Assembly: GCF_029626155.1 (NCBI RefSeq)
Contig: NZ_JARUBL010000001.1
Coordinates: forward strand, 2,480,001 to 2,544,000
Direction of reading: 5' to 3'
DNA: 64,000 nt
DNA from: Solwaraspora sp. WMMD1047
GTDB taxonomy: Bacteria > Actinomycetota > Actinomycetes > Mycobacteriales > Micromonosporaceae
A program made the position numbers and the translations under genes. Of the stretch, positions 34,657 to 43,196 are shown piece by piece. Numbering within the stretch: the stretch's first letter is position 1; every line of letters begins with the position of its first letter. Under the pieces are notes generated by a model. The model saw nothing but the letters and a program-made list of their open reading frames with translations, was not told the origin of the DNA and ran no database searches.

Positions 34657-35386
34657 AGGTGTTCTCCTCGCCGGTGGCGGTGGTTCCGAATGCGAGCAGG
34701 TGCTGGACGGTCGGCAGGTGACGGCCGGTGAGCAGACCACGCCCGTCGTCGGCTTTGCCGGAGTGTTCGGGGGAGGTACGGGTCTCGTGCTCGGGCAGCG
34801 GGACGAGGACGGCGGGAATGTGCTGGTGGTAGAAGAGGCCCGCGGCCCGGGCAGCGGCGATGACCGACGCGCGATCGCCGCCCCCGTCCGCCTGAACCTG
34901 CCCACTGATGAGCCTGACAAGCAGGAACCCGCCGGGGCGCAGCAGCGAACGCCACCTACTCATCGCCGAGGCCGCGCCGGCCGTATCGAGGCGCTGTCCA
35001 GTTCGCGGCAGCGTCACGAGGATCAGGCCGACGCCCCGGCCGGGTCGGCGTGCCACGCTGCGATTCCTGCGGACGGGCTCGGATGACAGCAGCCGCACGC
35101 GCAGGCCACGGCCACCGGCCACCAGCCGGGCCGGCACCCGGTGCAGGTAGGTGGCCGCAGAGATGGCGGTCGGGTGGGCCTCCAGGTCGAGCACCACGTC
35201 ACCAACATCGGTGTAGCGGCGGATGAGGTAGGCCAAGTGGCGTGGGGACAGGCCATGCCAGTCCGGCACCGCCGATCCGGGCGTGCGGGAGACGCCGATA
35301 GAGGGAAGAAGTAGACCGACCGGTACCGGCTGCAGCCGGTCACCGGGGGTGGAAATGCGTGGCTTCGGCATGGGCGTGTGGGCCAC
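34649..35386 (-). CDS. Degenerate methyltransferase-like protein (catalytic motifs lost)
   Basis: A 245-residue protein. Its segment LIRRYTDVGDVVLDLEAHPTAISAATYL aligns with the adjacent methyltransferase's IRTYTQPGDVVLDPMAGIGTTVIEAMYL, but the SAM glycines (MAGIGT) are replaced by LEAHPT. Where TSPPY should be it reads VTLPRTG. It therefore keeps the Rossmann-like frame without the catalytic signature and may be a regulatory or DNA-recognition partner. It is first in the methyltransferase-xis-int operon; start GTG 35386 or ATG 35371. A 35-bp conserved element sits 20 nt upstream. Confidence 0.65.
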   Translation of the reverse strand: MAHTPMPKPRISTPGDRLQPVPVGLLLPSIGVSRTPGSAVPDWHGLSPRHLAYLIRRYTDVGDVVLDLEAHPTAISAATYLHRVPARLVAGGRGLRVRLLSSEPVRRNRSVARRPGRGVGLILVTLPRTGQRLDTAGAASAMSRWRSLLRPGGFLLVRLISGQVQADGGGDRASVIAAARAAGLFYHQHIPAVLVPLPEHETRTSPEHSGKADDGRGLLTGRHLPTVQHLLAFGTTATGEENTCV

Positions 35387-35406
35387 GTCCGCCGACGAGC
35401 GCTGAC

Positions 35407-35441
35407 ACTAGGGGATTACAGATCCGAGCCCTGGATTGGAA
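35407..35441 (-). promoter_or_regulatory. 35-bp conserved ICE control element, copy 1
   Basis: Read on the minus strand it starts TTCCAATCC and ends GATCTGTAATCCCCTAGT, 20 nt before the methyltransferase operon. It is 32/35 identical to 53099-53133. TGTAAT could serve as a -10 box. A GGAT-n5-ATCC inverted repeat is included. Confidence 0.75.
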
Positions 35442-35788
35442 CCCAAGCCGGTTCTGTTCATGACTCCCGGCTCCAGAGGTGACTGAACACGGGGCACCAA
35501 CAACATCCTGCCGATACCGATGTTCGCGACTCTTGACGCCACCGCCGGTCGCGACCGCCTCACCTGCCACCAACGATCTGCCGCTCACACACGGTCACAA
35601 GCAGCCGGGGGCGGGCCCGCCTTACCTGCGGCATGAGCGGATGCGGCTTGGTCGTTTCTGATGGAGCTATTGAAGGTGCGGGCTGTTCCTCGGCGAAGAG
35701 TTAACTGGCGGTACGGACCGATCGCAGGCTCGGCTGAACTTTCAAACCGGGATGGACAGGTAACCGGCGTGTACGCCAAGATCGAGTC
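35442..35788. other. Intergenic region between leftward MTase operon and rightward cargo
   Basis: About 350 bases, more AT-rich than the surroundings, with a small unsupported open frame on each strand. It should contain the promoters of the divergent flanking genes. No gene is supported. Confidence 0.4.
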
Positions 35789-36394
35789 GTGGCGGCCAAC
35801 GACGTTCCCGGCGGACGGTTCCTCGATCCTGGTCGATCACTGATCACATACACCGACCTTGTCTATGTCCTGTGTCCGGCCTGCGGGGGGCAGGCCACGG
35901 TCGTCCCACGCCCCGGCCTGCCCGCGTTGCGCTATTACACCGAGTTACGGTTCCGGCCCCGCCGGTTGGTTTGCAGCCAGTGCGGCGCTACCCGGGACTG
36001 GGTCGCCCCGCAAACGCAGAGGAACGGCGGGGCGCTGATCGGCGTTGCCCTCAGCGGCCCCAAGGACCCGTTCTTCGGCCGGCCCCTCTGGCTGCAGACG
36101 CCCTGCTGCGGACATCTGCTCTGGGCCTACAACGCCAGCCATCTCGACGTGCTCCAGTCCTACGTCGCCGCCGACGTGCGCGAACGCATCGGACCAGCGT
36201 CGAGCATGCTGGGCCGCCTTCCCGCTTGGATCAAGAAAGCCAACCACCGAAGCGAAGTCCTGCGATCGATCGATCGTCTCCGCGGCCAGCTGCGTCGGCC
36301 GTCAGCGGATGACCGACCTGCTACCTCGTACGAGCGACCAGAAGACTGCGGACCCCGCCCCAGCCGCGAGTTCTACTTCCGGCCCCCCTATTGA
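35789..36394 (+). CDS. Zinc-ribbon hypothetical protein
   Basis: A 201-residue conserved actinobacterial-type protein. Two metal-binding knuckles are visible, VLCPACGGQA and LVCSQCGATRDW, followed by a third cysteine pair in TPCCGHLLWAYN. A helical region (LDVLQSYVAADVRER ... WIKKANHRSEVLRSI) and an unstructured tail follow. No catalytic motif is seen. The start is uncertain: GTG 35789 has a weak ribosome site, and the conserved part begins near residue 20. Confidence 0.6.
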   Translation: MAANDVPGGRFLDPGRSLITYTDLVYVLCPACGGQATVVPRPGLPALRYYTELRFRPRRLVCSQCGATRDWVAPQTQRNGGALIGVALSGPKDPFFGRPLWLQTPCCGHLLWAYNASHLDVLQSYVAADVRERIGPASSMLGRLPAWIKKANHRSEVLRSIDRLRGQLRRPSADDRPATSYERPEDCGPRPSREFYFRPPY

Positions 36395-36483
36395 GCCCGG
36401 CCGGCTCCGCATCCGACCGCACCGACATCACCTCGATCGGCGGGCTCGGGTCGCGGTTACCCTCTGGGCAGTCCCGCGACATC

Positions 36484-36858
36484 GTGGAGATCAGGGTCTG
36501 GGTGGATGACTGGCAGATGCAGTGCTGTGGCGAGCCGTTCACGGTTGGCGATCGAGTCTCCTGGAGGCTACGAGACCTGGACCCCGAGTGGCCTGGGCTC
36601 GTGCTGGGCAGCGAGCTGGCCCGCGGCGTTGACAAGGCCGAGGAGCACCACGGAGGCCTGAGCGAAGGCGCGGTCCCGGTCGTGGGGGTTGTTGCTTCGA
36701 TCCATGCCGTGCACTGTCGGTATGCCCCGCTGCCCGACCAGCCTTCCACTCACCTCTTCCCCGTTCCCGGATCCGGCACCATGAGCTCGGTTCGGTCCGC
36801 GGACGGACGGACCCGGACCAAGATGGCCTTAGGTTCGCCCGATACGTGGTCCAGTTGA
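36484..36858 (+). CDS. DUF6578 domain protein
   Basis: A 124-residue protein. The opening RVWVDDWQMQCCGEPFTVGD is the DUF6578 signature, followed by VSWRLRDLDPEW. The centre has EEHHGG and VVGVVASIHAVHC, also typical. Function is unknown in the family. The GTG start at 36484 puts the conserved strand at the N-terminus. It is the only gene in this 600-bp stretch. Confidence 0.65.
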   Translation: MEIRVWVDDWQMQCCGEPFTVGDRVSWRLRDLDPEWPGLVLGSELARGVDKAEEHHGGLSEGAVPVVGVVASIHAVHCRYAPLPDQPSTHLFPVPGSGTMSSVRSADGRTRTKMALGSPDTWSS

Positions 36859-37021
36859 CCGGCGGGTAGAAGGACGACCGCCCGGCATCCGCACAAGCTA
36901 CAGCCAGGCACTGAACTAGATAACTCAGCGTAGCGATCAGATCGCGGCGGATCCGGTCCCCCTGGTCATTGTCATATGGCCCCGATCGATGATCACGTCG
37001 GGCTGCCGGTACGTTCGGGCG

Positions 37022-37504
37022 ATGCGTCACGAACCCGCGGAGTCGCTGGCAGCGATGGTGCTGTCGTACCTCGATGACGACGAGGTGGCTCTGCTCCCGG
37101 ACGACCCGGTGACGGAGGTGCGTCTGAATACGTGGTCGTACAGCGTCGGCGCGGGGGCCGTGGATGTGCCCGCGGTCGTCGCGGCGCTCGATGTCGTCGC
37201 GGCGGCCTTGCGTCAGCGTCTGGCCACTCGTAGTTCGGGGACGTTCTACGCGTGGTACGACGAGCAGGCGGGTGCACTGAGGTGTTCGCTGTCCTCATTC
37301 CCTCCGGCAAAGCTCCCGTTCCGAGCGCCTTACCTCGTGACCAGCGACGCGGTGGCGGTCGTGCAGTTAGCCGCTGCGGACGCCGAGCCGGGTGTCGTCT
37401 CGTGCAGCGAGCTGGTCGACGTTACGGACGATGCCGCAGGCGCAAGCATGCCGCAGGAGCAGCCACCACCACCGCTCCCGGTGTGGTGCGCCGCTCTGCA
37501 GTGA
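37022..37504 (+). CDS. Hypothetical protein, cargo region
   Basis: A 160-residue protein of no recognised family. It starts MRHEPAESLAAMVLSYLDDDEV, has a mixed alpha/beta core (VAALDVVAAALRQRL; TFYAWYDEQAGALRCSLSS) and a proline-rich C-terminus. No signal peptide or membrane helix. Codon use looks coding: third-position GC is high and no competing frame gives a plausible protein. It lies alone between two short genes. Confidence 0.5.
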   Translation: MRHEPAESLAAMVLSYLDDDEVALLPDDPVTEVRLNTWSYSVGAGAVDVPAVVAALDVVAAALRQRLATRSSGTFYAWYDEQAGALRCSLSSFPPAKLPFRAPYLVTSDAVAVVQLAAADAEPGVVSCSELVDVTDDAAGASMPQEQPPPPLPVWCAALQ

Positions 37505-37597
37505 CGCACTGGGGCACGACCGGACGGCTCGACGCCTACAGGATGTACACGGCGACCCGATCTCCGGCGCTGTAGGCGGTCGTCGGGATTCCGTTCA

Positions 37598-37619
37598 GTG
37601 ACGCCCGCTCGGCGGCAGA
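37598..37619. repeat. Dispersed 22-bp repeat, copy 1
   Basis: GTGACGCCCGCTCGGCGGCAGA in non-coding DNA. It matches the consensus GTGACGMSCGVTCGSGGCAGA shared with copies at 39694, 40439 and 50798. Confidence 0.6.
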
Positions 37620-37684
37620 AGAGGACGTTCCCGACGGGAGCAAGGGGGGACGGGGAATGACCCGCACCGCTGTCCGGACTGCCG

Positions 37685-37792
37685 TCATTTGTCCCGCATG
37701 TTAGCGGCGATTGCGCCCAGAAGAAGCAACACCCCGATCACCCCGCCGGCGCAGCACAGCAGGCCGAGCAAAATCGTGCCCAGCCCTTCCAC
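37685..37792 (-). CDS. Possible 35-residue single-span membrane peptide
   Basis: A short frame on the minus strand from GTG 37792 reads MEGLGTIL then a leucine/glycine/cysteine-rich hydrophobic stretch (LLGLLCCAGGVIGVLLLLGAI) and ends AANMRDK. The composition is that of a real single-span membrane peptide rather than a GC shadow. It has no recognised family, and toxin or phage-like roles are speculative. Confidence 0.4.
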   Translation of the reverse strand: MEGLGTILLGLLCCAGGVIGVLLLLGAIAANMRDK

Positions 37793-38046
37793 GCATGAAG
37801 CGTAGATGAATGGGATGTGGCGAGGTCAACCTGCAGGATCCCCCCGGCCGGGAAGGCGTGTGCTGTCGGCCATGCTTCGCGCCGTACGCCCTACACAAGG
37901 CGGATGTGCGCACGCTGGCGTAAGCGCTGGTCGATGCTCATGTCCGGTATTCTGTCGGCAGAGCGACTGGCGGCACGGGGATGGGTCAGACCATCGGGGA
38001 GCCTGTCACGGGAGTCGACCGCCTGGGCTACCGTGCGGAGGTACGC

Positions 38047-38919
38047 ATGCCCCAGACCGCTCGACTCCTACCCGGCGCCCCCGTGGCCGAGGCAGTCTTC
38101 CGCGACATCGCCCGACGGGTCGCAGCTCTTCAGGAACGAGGGGTTACCCCCAGCCTCGCCACGATTCTGGTCGGCGACGACGACGCGAGCGCCGGCTACA
38201 TCCGCATCAAACAGCGGCAGGCGACGCAGCTGGGTTTCCGCTCACCCCACAGGCACCTGCCCGCGCACGCTACCCAGGACGAACTTCTCGACGTGATCGC
38301 CGGGTTCAACGCCGACAAGGACGTGCACGGCGTCCTGCTGCAATATCCGATCCCTGATCACTTGGACTACGACGCCGCCTTGCAGTCACTCGACCCCACC
38401 AAGGACGTCGACGGCATGCACCCGCTCAACATGGGACGCCTGGCGCTGGGCCTTCCAGGCCCCCTACCGTGCACCCCGGCGGGCATCGAGGCGCTGCTGG
38501 CCCATCACCGGATCCCCGTCGCCGGCCGCGAGGTGGTGATCCTCGGCCGCGGCGCCACGATCGGCCGGCCGCTGGCACTCCTGCTGTCCCAGAAACGCCC
38601 CACCGCCAACGCCGCAGTCACCGTCATCCACACCGGCGTCCACGACTGGCCCCGCTACACCCGCCGCGCCGACATCCTCATCGCCGCAGCCGGCGTCCCC
38701 GGCATCATCCAGCCGCAACACGTCCACCCCGGCGCGGTGGTCATCGGCGCCGGCGTCCGATACGCCGGCCGACGCCTCCTACCCGACGTCGACGAAACCT
38801 GCGCCCAGGTCGCCTCCGCGATCACCCCCCGCGTCGGCGGCGTCGGACCCACCACGGTCGCCATGCTCTTCCGCAACGCCATCACCGCCACCGAACACGC
38901 AACCACCAGTCGTACATAG
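38047..38919 (+). CDS. folD: Bifunctional methylenetetrahydrofolate dehydrogenase/cyclohydrolase (FolD), ICE-borne
   Basis: A 290-residue enzyme that oxidises 5,10-methylene-THF and hydrolyses 5,10-methenyl-THF. Family blocks: ASAGYIRIKQRQATQLGF with the catalytic lysine, VHGVLLQYPIPDH, DPTKDVDGMHPLNMG, the dinucleotide loop ILGRGATIGRPLALLL and GGVGPTTVAML. The N-terminus is slightly divergent. ATG 38047 gives the usual start; GTG 38035 is possible. An additional folD as cargo on an ICE suggests selective benefit or a one-carbon link to neighbours; the chromosomal copy is outside the window. Confidence 0.9.
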   Translation: MPQTARLLPGAPVAEAVFRDIARRVAALQERGVTPSLATILVGDDDASAGYIRIKQRQATQLGFRSPHRHLPAHATQDELLDVIAGFNADKDVHGVLLQYPIPDHLDYDAALQSLDPTKDVDGMHPLNMGRLALGLPGPLPCTPAGIEALLAHHRIPVAGREVVILGRGATIGRPLALLLSQKRPTANAAVTVIHTGVHDWPRYTRRADILIAAAGVPGIIQPQHVHPGAVVIGAGVRYAGRRLLPDVDETCAQVASAITPRVGGVGPTTVAMLFRNAITATEHATTSRT

Positions 38920-39116
38920 CCAACCCATCCGCAGCCTGGGGAACACACTCACCCCTCACCCTGTGCGACGGCAGCATGTTCGACCAGGCGGCAGAATAAT
39001 GCTTCGAATCAGCGACGCGATGTGCATTCAGATCCCGTCGTGACGAAGAAGCTTCTCAGCAAAGTCGCCGTAATATTGGTGGGCGACCTCGACCTCATGC
39101 CGGTACCGTGTATCAA

Positions 39117-39632
39117 ATGGACCGCACCAGATCGGAGCCCATCAGAGTCGAGCTATTGGCTGATCGTCCGGACCTGCTGATCTCGCTGGCACGCATCCGG
39201 TGGCGTGAGTGGGGGGACGAGCCAGGCCGCGAGGACCTTCAGTGGCACATCGATGCCACACGCCGCGAGACGGGGCGTACGGCGTTGCCGGTAACCTTCG
39301 TCGCCACAGACGGCGCGGGAGAAGCCGTCGGCGGCGTCGGACTTACCCGAACAGACCTTCCCGAGCTTGCCGACCGCGGCCCGTGGGTCGTCGGTGCGAT
39401 TGTTCATCCGCAACGTCGTGGTTACGGTATTGGAACGGCCCTCGTCACCAGCCTTAAGCAATGGTCCATCAGGACCGGAATCGGTCAACTTTGGGTAGCA
39501 ACCGGCGGTCGAGCCATCGACTTCTATCGCCGGTGCGGATTCGATCTGACCGAAGTGTTCACACTCTCCAATGGAGAGAGTCCCACGATCCTCCACGCGC
39601 AACTGCCAGGCATGACCCACGACGCTGCGTAG
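39117..39632 (+). CDS. GNAT-family N-acetyltransferase
   Basis: A 171-residue acetyltransferase. The acetyl-CoA site is VVGAIVHPQRRGYGIGTALV (R-x-x-G-x-G/A in RRGYGIG), followed by LWVATGGRAIDFYRRCGF, typical of motif B. The acceptor is unknown; GNATs act on antibiotics, peptides or protein termini. ATG 39117 is preferred; GTG 39108 adds three residues. Upstream DNA is AT-rich (TAATATTGG), consistent with a promoter. Confidence 0.82.
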   Translation: MDRTRSEPIRVELLADRPDLLISLARIRWREWGDEPGREDLQWHIDATRRETGRTALPVTFVATDGAGEAVGGVGLTRTDLPELADRGPWVVGAIVHPQRRGYGIGTALVTSLKQWSIRTGIGQLWVATGGRAIDFYRRCGFDLTEVFTLSNGESPTILHAQLPGMTHDAA

Positions 39633-39693
39633 GGTGTGCTGCACTGTTCTCGGCACGCCCGGCGGCAGATGGCCAGGACCGCCGTCATCCAGA

Positions 39694-39715
39694 GTGACGA
39701 GCGGATCGCGGCAGA
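39694..39715. repeat. Dispersed 22-bp repeat, copy 2
   Basis: GTGACGAGCGGATCGCGGCAGA, followed by AGAGTGAG, in the gap after the acetyltransferase gene. Matches copies at 37598, 40439 and 50798. Confidence 0.6.
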
Positions 39716-39757
39716 AGAGTGAGCCGTTGGGCGCCGGCCAGCCGTGGCTACGGCCGT

Positions 39758-40372
39758 ATGGATACTGGCACCGTGCATACGTCCTGGACCCACCTCGGGC
39801 GGCTCTGGACGAACGGCGAACCGTACCTCGCCGTCGACGCCGCCGTTCGCCGCTTTTGGCGCGGCATGAGCAACGACGAGCACGACCGGATAGTCGACAT
39901 GACCCCCGAGGAGACCAGTATCGCCGTCGCCGGCTCTACCGCTCTTCTTGTCGGCGCTGACGGGGTGGTTCGTGACGACAGCTGGATGGAGGTGTTCGAG
40001 TCTGCGGAGGGCACCTTGGCGATAGTCCAGGCCTCGGGTCCGGACTATCGCAGAACCCTCGAATCGGCACTGAACTATCCATCGGCCGACGATGATGTCG
40101 GTGACGCCCTCAGTGTCCCCAGCGGCGACCTCGCGATCTTCAGCGCCGCCCTCGACGGAATAGGCGAGCACGCGATGCCGCTGTCGCCGCCTCAACCAGG
40201 CCCGCCGCCGGCTGAGCATGGACCTCCGTCACGGGAGCCGGACACGGGACTGCTCCTGCGGGCCCGCAGCAACGGATACACGCTCAGGGTCAGGTGGTAC
40301 ACCGAGATCGACGACCAAAGCTGCTTCGCCCGGTGGCTACTCCTCCCGGCACACCACCGCCAACCCACATGA
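39758..40372 (+). CDS. Hypothetical protein, weakly Imm21-like
   Basis: A 204-residue acidic protein. The start HTSWTHLGRLWTNGEPYLAV, the TALLVGADG strand and the late RWYTEIDDQSCFARWLLLP loosely follow the layout of the Imm21 immunity family (opening tryptophan, mid VLGDEP-like strand, terminal LLP). Motif identity is low, so the assignment is weak. A proline-rich linker separates the two parts. No toxin gene is next to it. ATG 39758 is the likely start. Confidence 0.4.
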   Translation: MDTGTVHTSWTHLGRLWTNGEPYLAVDAAVRRFWRGMSNDEHDRIVDMTPEETSIAVAGSTALLVGADGVVRDDSWMEVFESAEGTLAIVQASGPDYRRTLESALNYPSADDDVGDALSVPSGDLAIFSAALDGIGEHAMPLSPPQPGPPPAEHGPPSREPDTGLLLRARSNGYTLRVRWYTEIDDQSCFARWLLLPAHHRQPT

Positions 40373-40438
40373 CGCTCGACCAGATGCACGCGCCTCGGTG
40401 CGACCGACACCGGGGGGCAGCCCCCGCCGTCGACTTCG

Positions 40439-40460
40439 GTGACGAGCGGCTCGCGGCAGA
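40439..40460. repeat. Dispersed 22-bp repeat, copy 3
   Basis: GTGACGAGCGGCTCGCGGCAGA, after the Imm21-like gene and before a gene remnant. Matches copies at 37598, 39694 and 50798. Confidence 0.6.
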
Positions 40461-40492
40461 TCCGGATGCGGCCTGACTTACCCGGCGCGTCT

Positions 40493-40708
40493 TCATAGGT
40501 CTGGGTCCGGATGCTCGGCCACGAACCGCTGGCCCGTCTCGTCGTCGGGCAGCAGGTTGTCGACAAGCCATTCCACAGCGCGCCGCTGTGCGCGCACGCC
40601 GCGGAATGCGTACCACGCTGGCAGTAGGTCCGGGTACTCGTCGTGCAGCTCGTCGACGCCGTCGGCTACAACCCGCGCGCGGCCAACGTCGTCAGCGTCC
40701 TGCGCGGC
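40493..40708 (-). pseudogene. Remnant of an unidentified coding region
   Basis: This minus-strand frame reads protein-like without a start codon: after an in-frame TAG come ADDVGRARVVADGVDELHDE, YPDLLPAWYAFRGVRAQ and RRAVEWLVDNLLPDDETG before a stop. The acidic, well-balanced composition suggests a former gene cut at its 5' end. No family was recognised. Confidence 0.35.
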
Positions 40709-40799
40709 CTAGGCAACTGTCTCATCGGCACAACCGGCAGCTGGACACAGCGGTTGATCAACCGGATCAACAACTTCCAGGAACGTTCGAGGGCGAACC

Positions 40800-41261
40800 G
40801 TGGTGGGTACGGTTCCGGCAGGTACCGATCATGATCCGGGATCAGGCGGTGTCGGTGGACGCCGCGGCCGAGACCCGCCGCAGGACCTGTTCCGGCTCCT
40901 TGCCCCTGACCACCGCGACCTGCTGCTGGCGGACGAGACCGAACGGCGGCAACTCGTCCCGGCCGACCTGCTGCAGGTGCTGCGCCTCGACGACCGGCAC
41001 CACACCGCCCTGCGCGTGCAACGACCCGGCCCGGAGCGGGGACGACAACGCCAACTCCAGGAGAATCTCGCACGTCACACACCACCGGACAAGCGCGTAC
41101 CGTTCGAGGTCGACCCGAAGGACCTCCTGAACGCATGCGCTTCAGGCCCACCCTGTACCGCATTCTTCGCCAACACCGGTCATGACCCTCGACCCGGAAC
41201 TACCGTGCCAGCCCGAACCTCAGCCTTCAACCGCTGTAGTCGAGTCACGGGTACGGGATAG
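40800..41261 (+). pseudogene. Possible gene fragment
   Basis: The central part of this frame reads plausibly: PQDLFRLLAPDHRDLLLAD, VPADLLQVLRLDDRHHTALR and QRQLQENLARHTPPDKRVPF. The flanks look non-coding, and there is no ribosome site at the start. It may be a remnant from the same gene-decay zone as 40493-40708. Alternatively it is chance. Confidence 0.25.
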
Positions 41262-41313
41262 CCACCGCAGGGCTCAAGCCCGGCAGAACTTTCCCGACCC
41301 TGAGCCCAACAGG

Positions 41314-41943
41314 TCAGGCCGTGGCCGTTTGGCGGGGGTCTTCGCCCCGGGCGAACTCCTCGACCATTCTGGCGCAGAAGGCCGGAAGGTCGCTGGGGTT
41401 GCGGGTGGTGACCAGTCCGTTGTCGACCTGTACCTGTTGGTCCACCCAGGTCCCGCCGCCGTTGCGGATGTTGGTGCGTAGGCTGGGGAACGAGGTGACC
41501 GTCCGGCCGTTGACCATTCCGGTTTCAACCAAGGACCAAGGCCCGTGGCAGATCGCTGCCACCGGCTTCTGTTGCTGGAAGAACGCCCGCACGAAGTCCA
41601 TCGCCTGCGGGGTCATCCGGAGCCGGTCGGGGTTGACCGTCCCGCCCGGCAGCAACAGGGCGTCGTAGTCTGCCGGATTGGCCTCGTCCAGGGTCCGGTC
41701 CACCCGATAGCGGTTGTCCGGGTTGATGTCCTGGTTCATCGACTGGATCTCGCCGGATGTCAACGAGATCAGGTGGATCTCGGCCCCCGCCTGCTCCGCG
41801 GCCGCCCGGGACTGCGTGTACTCCACGTCCTCCACCCCGTCGGCGGCGCATCGCTCGAACGTGGTCGCCTTCCCGGTGCGGGCACCGGCAAACAGAAGGT
41901 TGATGTCACTCGGGGGCGGACTGCGGCCACCTGCCCGCTGCAC
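41314..41943 (-). CDS. DJ-1/PfpI-family protein with atypical N-terminus
   Basis: A frame of up to 209 residues. From about residue 35 it follows the PfpI family closely: ADGVEDVEYTQSRAAAEQAGA, then DYDALLLPGG and the nucleophile elbow AICHGPWSLVETG with cysteine near 140. Related proteins act as glyoxalases or stress chaperones. The first strand that normally reads as a run of aliphatic residues before G-V-E is replaced by TGKATTFERCAA, and no good ATG/GTG precedes it, so the 5' end may be damaged. It is divergent from the aldo/keto reductase. Confidence 0.65.
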   Translation of the reverse strand: MQRAGGRSPPPSDINLLFAGARTGKATTFERCAADGVEDVEYTQSRAAAEQAGAEIHLISLTSGEIQSMNQDINPDNRYRVDRTLDEANPADYDALLLPGGTVNPDRLRMTPQAMDFVRAFFQQQKPVAAICHGPWSLVETGMVNGRTVTSFPSLRTNIRNGGGTWVDQQVQVDNGLVTTRNPSDLPAFCARMVEEFARGEDPRQTATA

Positions 41944-42043
41944 AGCGAGCGCATGCGGGGCGAAGGTCCGCCACGAGGTGTGCCGCCTGTCGCAGCGGGT
42001 AACGCAGGCAACCGTGCCCCCAAGGCTCCGGAAAGGTCACGAC

Positions 42044-42886
42044 ATGACCCTCGCCGCTGACGCGATCGAACTGCAGTCCGGCCAGACGATGCCGGTGCTC
42101 GGCCAGGGAACCTGGTACCTCGGCGAGCGCCCCGCGCGGCGGCGCGACGAGATAGCCGCCCTGCGCACCGGGCTGGACCTGGGCATGACAATGATCGACA
42201 CTGCGGAGATGTACGGTGACGGCGCCTCCGAGGAACTCGTCGGCGAGGCGATCGTCGGACGACGCGCTGACGTCTTTCTGGTCGACAAGGTGCTGCCGTC
42301 CAACGCCAGCCGACGGGGAACGGTGCAAGCCTGCCGCCGCAGCTTGCAACGACTCGGCGTCGACCATATCGACCTCTACCTGTTGCACTGGCGTGGCACG
42401 CATCCGCTTGCGGAGACGATCGAGGCGTTCACCGAACTCGTCGACGCCGGCGACATCGGGCAGTGGGGCGTGAGCAATTTCGATCTTTCCGACGTGACGG
42501 AGCTACTCGAGGCGGGCGGCGGCGCCTGCGCGACCAACCAGATCCTGTACAACCTCACCCGCCGCGGTCCCGAGTACGACCTGCTGCCGTGGCTACGCGA
42601 GCATCGAATCTCGGTGATGGCGTACTCGCCGATCGAGCAGGGCCGACTGCTCGGCCACCCCCAGGTCGCGGATACCGCCGCCCGGCACGGGGTCACGCCC
42701 GCTCAGGTGGCGCTGGCCTGGGTGTTGCGGCAGGAGACGGTTGCGGCCATCCCCCGGTCGTCCAAGCCCGAGCACACCCGGGAAAACGCGGAAGCGCGCG
42801 ACCTCTATCTGGCTGAGGAGGACCTGGCGGCACTCGACACGGCGTTCCCCCCGCCGGCCGGCCCGCAACCGCTGGAGATGTTGTAG
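42044..42886 (+). CDS. Aldo/keto reductase
   Basis: A 280-residue NADPH-dependent reductase. The catalytic tetrad is visible: Asp and Tyr in MIDTAEMYGDG, Lys in FLVDKVLP and His in LYLLHWRGTH. The cofactor region PRSSKPEHTREN is intact. Substrates are probably reactive carbonyls, fitting the adjacent DJ-1 glyoxalase-like protein. ATG 42044 follows GGAAAGG. Length is normal for the family. Confidence 0.9.
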   Translation: MTLAADAIELQSGQTMPVLGQGTWYLGERPARRRDEIAALRTGLDLGMTMIDTAEMYGDGASEELVGEAIVGRRADVFLVDKVLPSNASRRGTVQACRRSLQRLGVDHIDLYLLHWRGTHPLAETIEAFTELVDAGDIGQWGVSNFDLSDVTELLEAGGGACATNQILYNLTRRGPEYDLLPWLREHRISVMAYSPIEQGRLLGHPQVADTAARHGVTPAQVALAWVLRQETVAAIPRSSKPEHTRENAEARDLYLAEEDLAALDTAFPPPAGPQPLEML

Positions 42887-43196
42887 CGTCACCGACCGTT
42901 TCGGCGGCTGGCGCTGGTCGAGGTCGGCGCCATCGGCTCGCCCAGCCCATCGACGGTCCGACCCGGATCTGATCCTCTACTCGGCCGGCCTGGCGGGGCC
43001 GCAAATGGCGTCCCCCGATTCCAGCGGGCGGAAGCGGCGCGTCGGCGCCGCTATGCCCGCGCTTCCCGGTGGGCTCCGGGCGCGCCGTTGCTGGGTGCCG
43101 ACCCGGTGGGTCTCGAGCCGTTCGCCCTTCGGTCCGGTCAACCGCCAGGACTGCGTCAGCACCTCCCGCGCCGTCTTTGAGCCGGTCGCCGGACCG
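42887..43196. other. Intergenic region between convergent genes
   Basis: About 310 bases between the aldo/keto reductase and TMEM175-like stops. Frames are arginine- and glycine-rich shadows. I see no gene; it may be decayed sequence. Confidence 0.4.

Noticed and set aside
35340-35588. Small minus-strand frame of 82 codons
   Set aside because: It spans the conserved 35-bp control element and lacks a ribosome site.
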